A program made the translations under genes and the position numbers. Shown here one piece after another: positions 17,992 to 27,317 of a DNA stretch of 64,000 bases (its first letter is position 1; each line of letters starts with the position of its first letter). Source of the stretch: Chitinophagales bacterium (GTDB lineage: Bacteria > Bacteroidota > Bacteroidia > Chitinophagales > Chitinophagaceae); contig JAJPKJ010000063.1 in NCBI GenBank assembly GCA_021323755.1, positions 47,238 through 111,237 of the forward strand. The letters run 5' to 3'. Under the pieces are notes generated by a model. That model ran no database searches. It had not been told where the DNA came from and saw only the letters and a program-made list of their open reading frames with translations.

Positions 17992-19359
17992 ATGAAGCCA
18001 TCCATTCCGCAAGGCACAAGAGATTTTGGACCGGAAATAGTCCGCAAGCGAAATTATATTTTCAATACCATTCGCGAGGTGTTTGAATTGTATGGATTTC
18101 AGCCATTAGAGACTCCGGCAATGGAAAACCTGGATACCTTAATGGGAAAATATGGTGAAGAAGGAGATCGGTTGATTTTTAAAATTTTAAATAATGGATT
18201 GGATAATATTGCAAAACATCAAAAGGCTAGGGAAGATTTCGAAAAAATTTTAGCCGGAAAAAATACAGATGGGATTACAGAAAGAGCTTTGCGTTATGAT
18301 CTCACCATTCCTTTTGCTCGGTATGTTGCGATGAACCAGGGGCAACTTACGTTCCCCTATAAACGATATCAGATACAACCGGTGTGGCGCGCTGATCGTC
18401 CGCAAAAAGGACGCTACCGTGAGTTTTACCAATGTGATGCTGATGTTGTTGGCAGCAATAGTTTATTGAGTGATGTCGAATTTGCACAATTATATGCGGA
18501 AGTTTTTAAAAGATTGGGGATAGGAGTCGAAATAAAAATCAATAACAGGAAAGTGTTAAACGCTCTGGCCGAAACCTGCGGAAGTATTGACAAGCTCACA
18601 GACATTACTGTTGCGATTGATAAGCTAGATAAGATCGGAATGGAAAAAGTGAAAAATGAGTTATTGCATAAAGGGTTAAATGAAGAACAAATCCTGGTAA
18701 TAGAAAAATATTTATCTATTGATGGAACAAACATGGGAAAGTTAAGTGAGTTGAGGAAGCTCATCGGAAATAATGAAACAGGGGAAAAAGGAATTGAAGA
18801 ACTTGAATTTATTTTGGACCAGCTCAAAAACCAAGACGCAGAACTCAAAGTTGACTTCACCCTCGCTCGTGGCCTTAATTATTATACTGGGATTATCTTT
18901 GAAGTAAAGGCAAAAGACGTTTCTATTGGGTCTATCGGGGGCGGCGGGCGTTATGATGATCTCACTGGTTTATTCGGCGTACCCAATATTCCCGGTGTCG
19001 GCATTTCATTTGGGGTTGACAGAATTTATGATGTGATGGAAGAGCTGAAATTATTTCCTGGAGATATTTATGTTGGAACGAAGGTTTTATTTTTTAATCT
19101 GGGGGAAGAGGAAGGCAAAACCGCTTTTGGTTTGATGCAGCAATTGAGAAGTAAGAATATTGCCTGCGAACTCTATCATGAAAATGCAAAGTTTGATAAG
19201 CAATTCAAATATGCCGATAAGAAGAATATTCCTTTTATTGCAATTATCGGCAGTAAAGAACTTATCGATAGAACCTGCACGATAAAAAATTTAAAAACGG
19301 GAGAGCAGCAAACTGTTTCGCAGGAAGAGCTGGGTAATGCTCATTGGTTGCATAGCTAA
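17992..19359 (+). CDS. hisS: Histidine-tRNA ligase
   Basis: This class II aminoacyl-tRNA synthetase charges tRNA-His. The 455-residue protein shows MKPSIPQGTRDFGPE at the N-terminus, motif 2 around ALRYDLTIPFARYVA and YQIQPVWRADRPQKGRYREF, the histidine-specific RGLNYYTGIIFEV, and motif 3 GGGGRYDDLTGLFG with PGVGISFGVDR. A C-terminal anticodon-binding domain follows from about residue 360. The start is the ATG at 17992. It is convergent with the thiolase gene, with 21 bases between the stops. Confidence 0.98.
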   Translation: MKPSIPQGTRDFGPEIVRKRNYIFNTIREVFELYGFQPLETPAMENLDTLMGKYGEEGDRLIFKILNNGLDNIAKHQKAREDFEKILAGKNTDGITERALRYDLTIPFARYVAMNQGQLTFPYKRYQIQPVWRADRPQKGRYREFYQCDADVVGSNSLLSDVEFAQLYAEVFKRLGIGVEIKINNRKVLNALAETCGSIDKLTDITVAIDKLDKIGMEKVKNELLHKGLNEEQILVIEKYLSIDGTNMGKLSELRKLIGNNETGEKGIEELEFILDQLKNQDAELKVDFTLARGLNYYTGIIFEVKAKDVSIGSIGGGGRYDDLTGLFGVPNIPGVGISFGVDRIYDVMEELKLFPGDIYVGTKVLFFNLGEEEGKTAFGLMQQLRSKNIACELYHENAKFDKQFKYADKKNIPFIAIIGSKELIDRTCTIKNLKTGEQQTVSQEELGNAHWLHS

Positions 19360-19380
19360 TCGGTATCGCTCCTATACCAT

Positions 19381-20580
19381 TTAACCAATACTTTCATAAA
19401 TCACCGCAGTGCCTTGTCCAACGCCAACGCACATTGTTGCCAATCCATATTTTGAGGATCGCCTTTTCATTTCATGGATCAGTGTGGTGGAAATGCGTGC
19501 GCCACTACATCCAAGCGGATGACCGATCGCAATTGAGCCGCCATTGACATTTACTTTTTCCAGATCCAATCCCAACTCATGAATGCAGGCAATGGATTGA
19601 GAAGCGAATGCTTCATTTAGTTCAATCAAATCAATATCATTTACGGTCAGACCTGACCGTTGCAGAGCTTTTTGTGTTGCCGGTACAGGACCGATTCCCA
19701 TTATTGATGGATCCACTCCTGCAACAGCCATAGAAACAACCTTGGCCATCGGGCGCAGATTATATTTTTTTACCGCTTCTTCATTCGCTAATAATAATGC
19801 AGCCGCACCGTCATTAATGCCGGATGAATTTCCCGCAGTTACTGTTCCATCTTTTTCAAATGCAGGTTTTAATGCGGCCAGTTTATCCATGGATGTTTTG
19901 CGCGGATGTTCATCTTTATTAAAAAATATTTTTTCTTCTTTACCGCCTAAGATTTCAACTGCAGAAATTTCTTCGCGCCATTTGTCTTTTTCTAATGCCG
20001 CAAAATATTTTTCCTGGCTTGATAGGGCAAATTCATCCTGAGCATGTCTTGATATTTTCCATTGCTTCGCAACATTCTCGGCAGTTTCTCCCATCGAAAA
20101 AGGATAATACTTATCCGATAGTTTTTTATTGATAAGGCGCCAGCCGATCGTGGTATCAAAAATCTCCGCGTTGCGGTTAAAGGGATGAGCCGATTTTGCC
20201 ATTACAAAAGGCGCTCTCGTCATACTTTCTACTCCGCCGGCAATAAATATTTCACCATCGCCGCACATGATCGCGCGGCTCGCATCCATGATTGACTGCA
20301 TGCCGCTCGCGCACAGACGATTCACGGTATTGCCGGCAACCGTTACCGGCAAACCCGCCAACAACGCAGCCATGCGGGCAACATTTCTGTTGTCTTCGCC
20401 TGCCTGGTTGGCATCACCTGCAATCACGTCTTCGATGGCATCTAGATCAATTCCGGGATTTCGCTGCAACAATGATTTTATCACGTGCGCAAGCAAATCG
20501 TCGGGACGGATAGAACTCAATGCCCCGCCATATTTCCCTATGGGTGTGCGTACAGCATCTATTACAAAACAATCTTTCAT
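19381..20580 (-). CDS. pcaF: Acetyl-CoA acyltransferase, 3-oxoadipyl-CoA thiolase type
   Basis: This 399-residue thiolase cleaves 3-oxoacyl-CoA with CoA. The start is the ATG at 20578-20580 (MKDCFVIDAVRTPIGKYGG); a TTG three codons upstream is less likely. The active-site nucleophile is the Cys in NRLCASGMQS, with NEAFASQS, the His in GGSIAIGHPLGCSGAR and the second Cys in CVGVGQGTAV. The run ANQAGEDNRNVARMAALLAG and NAEIFDTTIGWR resemble the PcaF/PaaJ branch of aromatic degradation. No other aromatic-degradation genes are near, so a general beta-oxidation thiolase is possible. Confidence 0.88.
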   Translation of the reverse strand: MKDCFVIDAVRTPIGKYGGALSSIRPDDLLAHVIKSLLQRNPGIDLDAIEDVIAGDANQAGEDNRNVARMAALLAGLPVTVAGNTVNRLCASGMQSIMDASRAIMCGDGEIFIAGGVESMTRAPFVMAKSAHPFNRNAEIFDTTIGWRLINKKLSDKYYPFSMGETAENVAKQWKISRHAQDEFALSSQEKYFAALEKDKWREEISAVEILGGKEEKIFFNKDEHPRKTSMDKLAALKPAFEKDGTVTAGNSSGINDGAAALLLANEEAVKKYNLRPMAKVVSMAVAGVDPSIMGIGPVPATQKALQRSGLTVNDIDLIELNEAFASQSIACIHELGLDLEKVNVNGGSIAIGHPLGCSGARISTTLIHEMKRRSSKYGLATMCVGVGQGTAVIYESIG

Positions 20581-20594
20581 AACGAGCAAAGATA

Positions 20595-20935
20595 AGGTCT
20601 AGGATTTAGGCATTAAAGTTTTTGAAAAACAGGGGGAAAACGATGATTTAAAACAGATAATCAGAAACCAAAAGAAAAATGCAGATGATAAATAAAGACT
20701 CATTCAGGGTAAGCGCTGAAATTTTAAAATAGAAATTAATATGCAAAAGATTTTTTTTGCATTATCATTTTGAAAATTTTTTTCATTTTGATATGACGAG
20801 AAATGGCACTGAGAATATTCAATAAAAAAACTCATCCCGCAAAAATCAAGCTACTGCTGAAATGGAGGAGAATAAAGGGTTTTGGAATGTAGTTGGGTAT
20901 AATTATTGAACCATGGATTTTACACCTTCCCAAAA
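20595..20935. other. Intergenic stretch without recognised content
   Basis: This is AT-rich sequence between the thiolase start and a possible small ORF. I see no gene, strong hairpin or repeat. It probably carries promoters for both divergent directions. Confidence 0.5.
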
Positions 20936-21052
20936 ATGCATTTTAAAAAAGATCAGATAAAAGGCTCAATTCTTGTTGCAATTGCATGGTTAATTGCATT
21001 AAGTTTGCTTTACATAACGCTTGTGAAACTGAGAATTCTTTCTGCCATGTGA
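20936..21052 (+). CDS. Possible 38-residue single-pass membrane peptide upstream of kup
   Basis: An ATG at 20936 opens a 38-codon frame ending in TGA at 21050-21052. The peptide begins MHFKKDQIKG and has a hydrophobic helix of about 20 residues (ILVAIAWLIALSLLYITLVK) followed by a short basic end. The positive-inside pattern and placement 61 bases before kup suggest a small membrane protein, perhaps a potassium-transport accessory as KdpF is for KdpABC, but that analogy is inference. It is not recognised as a family and may be chance. Confidence 0.35.
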   Translation: MHFKKDQIKGSILVAIAWLIALSLLYITLVKLRILSAM

Positions 21053-21113
21053 TGAAATTATTGCAACTTCTTTATGCATTTACTAATTAAAACCAAAGCT
21101 TTTTAATTTCAGC

Positions 21114-23090
21114 ATGTCTTCAAACCATTTTAAAAAAATATCCGCTGCCGGATTAATAATTACATTAGGAATCATTTATGGCGATATTGGAACATCCCCA
21201 TTATACACACTTCAAACCATATTAAATGAAGGTGGAAAAATCTCCCAGGAATTGGTTTTCGGCGCCATCTCCTGTGTGTTTTGGACCCTCACTTTGCAAA
21301 CAACATTTAAATATGTTATCATCACTTTGCAGGCAGATAATAAAGGTGAGGGCGGCGTTTTTTCTTTATACGCTTTGGTAAGAAGATATGGCAAACTATT
21401 AATGTATCCGGCGATGATCGGCGCCGGAACTTTGCTTGCAGACGGGATAATTACTCCGCCGATTTCTGTCACTTCAGCCATTGAAGGTTTGAATATGGTG
21501 AAGGGAATGGAGAATGTTATTATCCCCGGTAATAATCTTGTGGTAGAGATTGTACTGGTAATTATCCTGTTGTTGTTCATTTTTCAACGCTTCGGGACAA
21601 AAATAGTGGGTGGTTCATTCGGCCCGATAATGTTGATGTGGTTTTCCATGCTTGGCATATTGGGAGTGAACCAGATACTTCATTATCCAGGAGTGTTGAG
21701 GGCATTAAGTCCGCATTATGGTTTGGAATTATTAATAAAGCATCCACATGGTTTTTGGTTGCTCGGCGCAGTTTTTTTGTGTACAACGGGAGCAGAGGCT
21801 TTGTATTCCGATCTTGGTCATTGTGGCAAAAAAAATATTCAGCTGACCTGGATGTTTGTAAAGGTCACACTGGTACTGAATTATCTCGGGCAAGCAGCCT
21901 GGGTTCTTGTCCAAAATAAACCAACGCTTGGAGAAATAAATCCATTCTTCGCAATAGTTCCGCATTGGTTTTTGATCCCGAGTGTTTTAATTGCTACTGC
22001 GGCATCCATCATCGCGAGCCAGGCGCTCATCAGCGGTTCATTTACCTTAATCAGTGAAGCGATCAGTTTGAATTTTTGGCCGAAAGTGACCGTAAAGTAT
22101 CCTACCAATATTCGTGGACAAATTTACATTCCGAGCATCAACTGGGTTTTATGCGTCGGGTGTTTTTTAGTGGTTTTATATTTTCGAACCTCGGCCAATA
22201 TGACCGCAGCATATGGATTTTCCATTACCATCGCCATGTTAATGACAACCATACTGATGTATTATTTTCTCCGTTACGTAAAGCATTTCCCATTACTGAT
22301 CGTAATATTGATACTGGTTGTTTTTGTAACGGTTGAAACTTCTTTCTTTATCACAAATGCAGTTAAGATCGTGAAACGGCTTTTCTTCCTTGTCTTTGAA
22401 TTTGGATTGATATTTACGATGTACATCTGGTATAATGCAAGAAAGATCAATAATCGTTTTTTGAATTTCGTAAACCTCAGCGAGTATATCCCCTTGATCG
22501 AAAATCTAAGTAAGGATGTCTCTGTTCCTAAATTTTCTTCTCATCTCATTTATCTTACCAAAGCAAACCGGCAAACGCAGATAGAACAAAAAATTATTTA
22601 CTCCATTTTCAGCCATAATCCAAAACGTGCCGATGTATATTGGTTTGTGCATATCGAGCGAACGGATGAACCATACACCATGGAATACGGTGTGGATGAA
22701 TTGAAAGATGATAAAGTGATACGTGTTGAATTGCGTTTGGGATTTCGCGTGCAACCGCGAGTGGGTATCATGTTTCGCAAGGTCGTGGCTGAAATGATGA
22801 ATAATAAAGAACTGGATATTGCGAGCCGTTATCCGAGTCTAGAAAAATGTAATGTTACAGAAGATTTCCGATTTGTTGTTCTGGAGAAATTTCTTTCCTA
22901 CGATAATGAATTTTCTGTTCGTGATGGATTTATACTCAACAGTTATTTTGGAATAAAGAAATTCGCACTATCGGAAGACAAAGCCTTTGGACTAGATTCA
23001 AGCGAAACATTGGTGGAAAAACTTCCGTTGGTGGTAATGCCGGTTAGTAATATCCATCTTCATCGGGCATATTACCGGATCCATGGATGA
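21114..23090 (+). CDS. kup: Kup-type potassium uptake transporter
   Basis: This inner-membrane K+ symporter is 658 residues, the usual Kup length. Signature stretches are GIIYGDIGTSPLYTLQTI in TM1, ADNKGEGGVFSLYALVRRYG after TM2, GAGTLLADGIITPPISVTSA and GAEALYSDLGHCGK. About twelve helices are followed by a cytosolic C-terminal domain from about residue 450. The start is the ATG at 21114. It is divergent from the thiolase gene and convergent with the trehalase gene. Confidence 0.97.
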   Translation: MSSNHFKKISAAGLIITLGIIYGDIGTSPLYTLQTILNEGGKISQELVFGAISCVFWTLTLQTTFKYVIITLQADNKGEGGVFSLYALVRRYGKLLMYPAMIGAGTLLADGIITPPISVTSAIEGLNMVKGMENVIIPGNNLVVEIVLVIILLLFIFQRFGTKIVGGSFGPIMLMWFSMLGILGVNQILHYPGVLRALSPHYGLELLIKHPHGFWLLGAVFLCTTGAEALYSDLGHCGKKNIQLTWMFVKVTLVLNYLGQAAWVLVQNKPTLGEINPFFAIVPHWFLIPSVLIATAASIIASQALISGSFTLISEAISLNFWPKVTVKYPTNIRGQIYIPSINWVLCVGCFLVVLYFRTSANMTAAYGFSITIAMLMTTILMYYFLRYVKHFPLLIVILILVVFVTVETSFFITNAVKIVKRLFFLVFEFGLIFTMYIWYNARKINNRFLNFVNLSEYIPLIENLSKDVSVPKFSSHLIYLTKANRQTQIEQKIIYSIFSHNPKRADVYWFVHIERTDEPYTMEYGVDELKDDKVIRVELRLGFRVQPRVGIMFRKVVAEMMNNKELDIASRYPSLEKCNVTEDFRFVVLEKFLSYDNEFSVRDGFILNSYFGIKKFALSEDKAFGLDSSETLVEKLPLVVMPVSNIHLHRAYYRIHG

Positions 23091-23139
23091 TCATCCATTC
23101 TTCCTACCAAGCCAAAAGCAGGGAAAGGTCGATCGCTAA

Positions 23140-24717
23140 TTACCTGCCATATATTTTTATCAAATGCAAGAGCACGCCATTGGTCCAGCCAAAGCCATCT
23201 TGTCCCGGATATTCGCCGCCACCGGCAGATTGGTTGATATCGGCCACATTATATTTCTCCATTAACTTACCGGTTTCTTTATAAACCCTGATGTTCAGTT
23301 TTATCCAGCGTTTTGCAATTTCTGCGGCCAGATCTTTTTGTCCGCATCTGTCCAAACCCCAGATCGTCATCCATTCCAACGGTGCCCAGCCATTGGGTGT
23401 ATCCCATTGCTGTCCGGCTGCAAAGGCAGATGCAGTAATCCCTCCGGGCTGCAATAATTTTTTTCTGATAACTTCTGCGACTTTTTCTCCCAAAAAACTC
23501 ATGTAATCCGGATGCTCGTTAATAAAGCAGAAAGGATACATGCCCGCCGGCACGATCATGTTACTTTGTTTGTGCGTCCGAAAATCGTAATCGGTGTAGA
23601 AATTCAAGTTCTTGTTCCAGAAATATTTATCAATGTTAATCGCGCGTGTTTTTGCTTTGGTATAGAAAATGGACGATATGCTGTCATCTTTATTGATCAG
23701 CTTTGCTTTGGCGATGGTTGTTTCGAGATGATACATTAGTGCATTGAGATCAACCGGTAAAAAATTTGTTGTTTCAATGGATGCGAGTTTGAATGTGTCG
23801 GAAAACCACCGGCTGCTAAAATCAATTCCGCTTTCCGCTGCCGCGCGGAGATGGTGATACATTTCAATTTTATTTCTTCCCGATTTTTCAGCTGTCAAAA
23901 AATCTTCGCGGTAACTTTCCTGTCTGGGTGAGGGGACGTCGTCCCAATACCGATTTAAAATGGTTCCGTCCTTTAATTTCACAACGCGGCGAAAAATTTC
24001 TCCGGGCTTTATTTTATCCGCGCCATCCATCCAAAAGGCATACTCTTTCTCCATTGCCGGTAAAAAAGTCTGATAGACACTATCGCCTTTTATTTCGGCC
24101 AGTAATTCAACCATTACAGAAAAAAATGGAGGCTGTGACCGACCGAGATAATACGATCTGTTGCCATTGGGGATATGTCCATAATTCTCGATGAGATAAG
24201 CGAAATTTTTTACCATGTTCTCGATCATTTCCACTTCTCCATTTTCTTTTAATCCAAGCATGGTGAAATAAGAGTCCCAATAATACACTTCCCGGAAACG
24301 CCCGCCAGGTACGATATAGGGGTAAGGCAATGCAAGCAATGAACTCCCTTCAACTACTTTATCGGGATTTCTTTTTAAAACACTCCAAAGGTTTTTTATG
24401 TGCGTTTCGACATCTTCATTCGTATTACTGTGATAAGTATCCGTTGGATTAGCAGGCAATTCAAAATTTTCTTCAACAAATTTTTTTAAATTAAAATCTG
24501 CTCCATTTTTTTTTGATGCGTAATCACGCATTATTTCAGCAGGGCTTTTTTTAGGAATGCAATCAACAAATGTTTTTCCATCAGCAAAGACTTTATTCAT
24601 CTGAACCTTAACAAACAGATCTCCATAAATTTTATCAGGGGGCTGAACGGCAATTTGTGCACAAACAAAAAAAACAGGAAGCAATAATAATAGAAGCAGC
24701 GAAATATATTTTCTCAT
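23140..24717 (-). CDS. treA: Secreted trehalase, GH37
   Basis: This 525-residue enzyme hydrolyses trehalose to two glucose molecules, outside the cytoplasm given its signal peptide (MRKYISLLLLLLLPVFFVCAQ). GH37 signatures are PGGRFREVYYWDSYFTMLGL and QWDTPNGWAPLEWMTIWGL. The catalytic region GIDFSSRW contains the general-acid Asp region, and the C-terminal AGGGEYPGQDGFGWTNGVLL holds the second catalytic Glu. It lies 127 bases downstream of a terminated DoxX-like gene and is probably its own unit. GH37 assignment is strong. Confidence 0.95.
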   Translation of the reverse strand: MRKYISLLLLLLLPVFFVCAQIAVQPPDKIYGDLFVKVQMNKVFADGKTFVDCIPKKSPAEIMRDYASKKNGADFNLKKFVEENFELPANPTDTYHSNTNEDVETHIKNLWSVLKRNPDKVVEGSSLLALPYPYIVPGGRFREVYYWDSYFTMLGLKENGEVEMIENMVKNFAYLIENYGHIPNGNRSYYLGRSQPPFFSVMVELLAEIKGDSVYQTFLPAMEKEYAFWMDGADKIKPGEIFRRVVKLKDGTILNRYWDDVPSPRQESYREDFLTAEKSGRNKIEMYHHLRAAAESGIDFSSRWFSDTFKLASIETTNFLPVDLNALMYHLETTIAKAKLINKDDSISSIFYTKAKTRAINIDKYFWNKNLNFYTDYDFRTHKQSNMIVPAGMYPFCFINEHPDYMSFLGEKVAEVIRKKLLQPGGITASAFAAGQQWDTPNGWAPLEWMTIWGLDRCGQKDLAAEIAKRWIKLNIRVYKETGKLMEKYNVADINQSAGGGEYPGQDGFGWTNGVLLHLIKIYGR

Positions 24718-24788
24718 ATCAAAGCATTTGGATAGCCGAAGATAAAAAGATTTTTTTCGCTTGCCGGTTTACTTATCTACAAAAAAGC

Positions 24789-24812
24789 AACACCGCGAAG
24801 AATCGCGGTGTT
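24789..24812 (-). terminator. Terminator after the DoxX-like gene
   Basis: AACACCGCG (24789-24797) and CGCGGTGTT (24804-24812) form a perfect 9-bp stem with a 6-base loop, 32 bases after the DoxX-like stop. On the minus strand TGCTTTTTTG follows. It should end the haloperoxidase cassette transcript. Confidence 0.75.
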
Positions 24813-24844
24813 ATTGCTAATTGCTTATAACCATTAAAATTTTA
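24794..24844. repeat. Copy 1 of a duplicated gene-end sequence
   Basis: This stretch resembles 25713-25766: both contain CGAAGAATCGC and then an identical 16-base run ATTGCTTATAACCATT (here 24820-24835), followed by an AAATTTTAT-type end leading into a stop codon. Copy 1 keeps a perfect hairpin. Confidence 0.6.
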
Positions 24845-25666
24845 TCATTGCGCAGTATTGCGGAATAAATTATGCTTTAAAGAAATTTTACCCATCCCAT
24901 TTCGATATGCGTTTTCACCGGTAGCCAGCCATAATGCGATGATGCAGCCATAGCTTCCGCCGCGCTCGATCCACTCAAACAATTCATAATGAGGGTAGAA
25001 AAATTCACTGATTATCTTCCAAACAATTAAAATCAAAAGCAGAGATCGCAGGGGTTTCACCAAAACGGCGAATGCGGCAATGATTTCCAAAATGCCCACT
25101 GTTATGGCTGCATTTTGCGGATTTGAAAAACCGAGCGAACTGTACTGAAGGATCAAAGTTTTCTTTTCAATAATGTTCAGCCATCCATGACCAGCGAGCA
25201 AAAGAAAAACAATCACCTGAAGGCAAATTACCGAGCGGCGTAATGTTTTATTATTGACATGCATATTTGGATCGATGGGTGTGAAAATCTTTTTTAGATC
25301 TAATTTGGAACTTCCTGATAATAGCAATAATGCCAGTGGCGCTCCGAAATTTCCTGCACGCTCAATCAATTCAGCAAATGGTTCACCGGATAATGGACGT
25401 AAGGAAGCCGTCATTAACCCCCAGAGCACAAGCCAGGCGGGTATTGCACGGATCGGGTAAATGAGCATTATCATTCCCATTAAGATATCTATCGAGCCCA
25501 CGACAGGCATCATTTGATAAGCAGTGTTATGGTCAATCCCAAAAACTGCAAAATAATTGCACCATATCGGTTTGGTGATGATACCAAATGCGCCATGGCC
25601 AATAAAACACATAGCTACGGCAATCCGCAGTGTGTAATGAATTTTTTGCTCAGTCGTCGTCTGCAT
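24845..25666 (-). CDS. Duplicated DoxX-like membrane protein
   Basis: This 273-residue inner-membrane protein has about eight helices. It is made of two similar halves: GHGAFGI..., VGSIDILMGMIMLIYPIRA and RAGNFGAPLALLLLSG in the first, matched by GHGWLNI..., VGILEIIAAFAVLVKPLRS and RGGSYGCIIALWLATG in the second. Single-unit DoxX-family proteins have about 130 residues, so this looks like a tandem duplication. It is the last gene of the haloperoxidase-like cassette, 95 bases after a PAP2-like lipoprotein, and is followed by a terminator. DoxX proteins are linked to redox processes; the function here is unknown. Confidence 0.75.
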   Translation of the reverse strand: MQTTTEQKIHYTLRIAVAMCFIGHGAFGIITKPIWCNYFAVFGIDHNTAYQMMPVVGSIDILMGMIMLIYPIRAIPAWLVLWGLMTASLRPLSGEPFAELIERAGNFGAPLALLLLSGSSKLDLKKIFTPIDPNMHVNNKTLRRSVICLQVIVFLLLAGHGWLNIIEKKTLILQYSSLGFSNPQNAAITVGILEIIAAFAVLVKPLRSLLLILIVWKIISEFFYPHYELFEWIERGGSYGCIIALWLATGENAYRNGMGKISLKHNLFRNTAQ

Positions 25667-25712
25667 TATTAATGATTTTCTATTGGGTTGATCGCGTTTT
25701 TAAAAATTACAC

Positions 25713-25766
25713 TACGAAGAATCGCAGCGTCTTTATATTGCTTATAACCATTGATTAAATTTTATT
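25713..25766. repeat. Copy 2 of a duplicated gene-end sequence
   Basis: It shares CGAAGAATCGC and the exact ATTGCTTATAACCATT (25737-25752) with 24794-24844, at the same place relative to the preceding gene's stop codon. The hairpin arms are damaged here, so transcription probably continues into the DoxX-like gene. Confidence 0.6.
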
Positions 25767-27315
25767 CAGCACCATCGTTCATTGCTCTTGTCACCGCATA
25801 ATTGCCCACTGCCTCTCCAACCTGCAAACCGGTACTGCAATCAATTTGCGTATGAATTCCTGAGATAAATCTTGAGTCTGATGCCTGCTGCGACATCGCT
25901 TGGTACTTTGAAGCCTGAGACGGAATGATGTGTCCAAGAATTGTTGCGGCTGCAGCGCTAAATGTAGCATGGCCGGATATGTATGATGGAAAATTCGGTA
26001 CTCCAGTCAGGGTCTTTACTGCAGGATCAATTTGCGTGGGTCGTGGATTGAAATAAAAATATTTCGTATTCCAGCAAATGATACCTGCATCCATTTCTGC
26101 CATGTTCAATAAAGCGAGATTTCTTGCCCATCGTACTTCACTGAAATTTTGGGTGATGAAATCCGTCGCGGCAATATAATTCCAGTGTCCCGGAGGAGTA
26201 TATGTTCCAACGCCATCTGCCCAAAATTGCACGATACGTATCTGCTCCCGGGTAGGGCTTTTTATTTGATCATAATCCATTTTCACTTGCTGGGTCATAT
26301 CTGTGCTTGAAGTGGAAGGAGGTGGGCCAGGGCGCAGGGATGCCACAGTTGCAGAATCAAACAAAAAAGGTTTTACGTTTCCAAAAAGCGGTAGCATTGG
26401 GGGACGTGCGGGAACTTCCAGACTTTGCCATGGAGTTTGCCCTGTCGCTGCAGTTTGTGATGCGAGGTTTGCCCAGATGGTTGGATTACCGACTGCGACA
26501 CTTGCATTATCTGTTTTTGCGCGTGCAATAAAAAGATCTGCAATTTGTCTTCCCAATGCTTCCCCGGCGTTAATATCGCTGCGAGCTGCTGCTCCGGATT
26601 CAATGGCGGCCAATTCTGCTTCTTGCGCTTTTTGTTGAATGTTGGCGATTTCATCCGGAAACAATGATTTCATCATTTCTGCGGTAACGCCTGCAAGCAC
26701 TGCGGCCTCAGAAGGATAAGCAGGCAGGCTTGTCCGGGTGACTTTTGCCTGAACATTCGAATCCACTTTATATGGTGCAGGCCTGTTGTATAATTGTTTG
26801 TAATGCCAACATGCAACCAATGCGTCGTATTGTGCGGCGCTTACATATGCATAGGCTCTGGCTGCATAAGGTGGATTTGAAAACGGAAAATTGGGATACG
26901 CAAAAGGATTTGCCGAACTCGGAATGGGATAAGTTCCGTCTGCATTTTGATAGGGTGGTAAATTATATTTTGCCACCAGATCGCGCATTGTTTCATTCCA
27001 TCTTAATACATTACCTGCGGCCCAATAATTTATCTTTTGCTCATCCGCTGAGGATAAATTTCTTTGCAGACCTTTTATTTCATTCAGGTCTGCAATATAT
27101 CCTGATGAATTCGTTGCGGCGGGTGCAGCCACAGCAAAACTATCGGGGCGTGACAATAAAATCAATTTCCAGGTTCCCGCAGCGGTGTCTTCATTGGAAG
27201 GATTTAAAGCAGGAATATTTGCTGTTACCTGGTGAATGCTTTTATTACACGAAAGCTGCGTTATCATTAACGGAGATATCATCACAACTAAAGCAAAGAA
27301 TATTATTTTTTTCAT
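25762..27315 (-). CDS. Vanadium haloperoxidase/PAP2-like lipoprotein (intact signature)
   Basis: This 517-residue lipoprotein (signal peptide ending ITQLSC) is of the PAP2/vanadium-dependent haloperoxidase superfamily. The three-part oxyanion site is complete: K-x6-R-P in TKYFYFNPRPTQID, S-G-H in PSYISGHATFSAAAA, and S-R-x5-H-x3-D in DSRFISGIHTQID. Members either oxidise halides with vanadate or hydrolyse phosphate esters; sequence alone does not decide. The start is the ATG at 27313-27315, only 2 bases after the TAG of the outer-membrane gene. It is the fourth gene of a five-gene cassette. Confidence 0.88.
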   Translation of the reverse strand: MKKIIFFALVVMISPLMITQLSCNKSIHQVTANIPALNPSNEDTAAGTWKLILLSRPDSFAVAAPAATNSSGYIADLNEIKGLQRNLSSADEQKINYWAAGNVLRWNETMRDLVAKYNLPPYQNADGTYPIPSSANPFAYPNFPFSNPPYAARAYAYVSAAQYDALVACWHYKQLYNRPAPYKVDSNVQAKVTRTSLPAYPSEAAVLAGVTAEMMKSLFPDEIANIQQKAQEAELAAIESGAAARSDINAGEALGRQIADLFIARAKTDNASVAVGNPTIWANLASQTAATGQTPWQSLEVPARPPMLPLFGNVKPFLFDSATVASLRPGPPPSTSSTDMTQQVKMDYDQIKSPTREQIRIVQFWADGVGTYTPPGHWNYIAATDFITQNFSEVRWARNLALLNMAEMDAGIICWNTKYFYFNPRPTQIDPAVKTLTGVPNFPSYISGHATFSAAAATILGHIIPSQASKYQAMSQQASDSRFISGIHTQIDCSTGLQVGEAVGNYAVTRAMNDGAE

Positions 27316-27317
27316 GA

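Noticed and set aside
20587..20594. TATCTTTG (minus strand) as a -7 box for the thiolase gene
   Set aside because: It is 6 bases from the ATG and no suitable -33 element is present.
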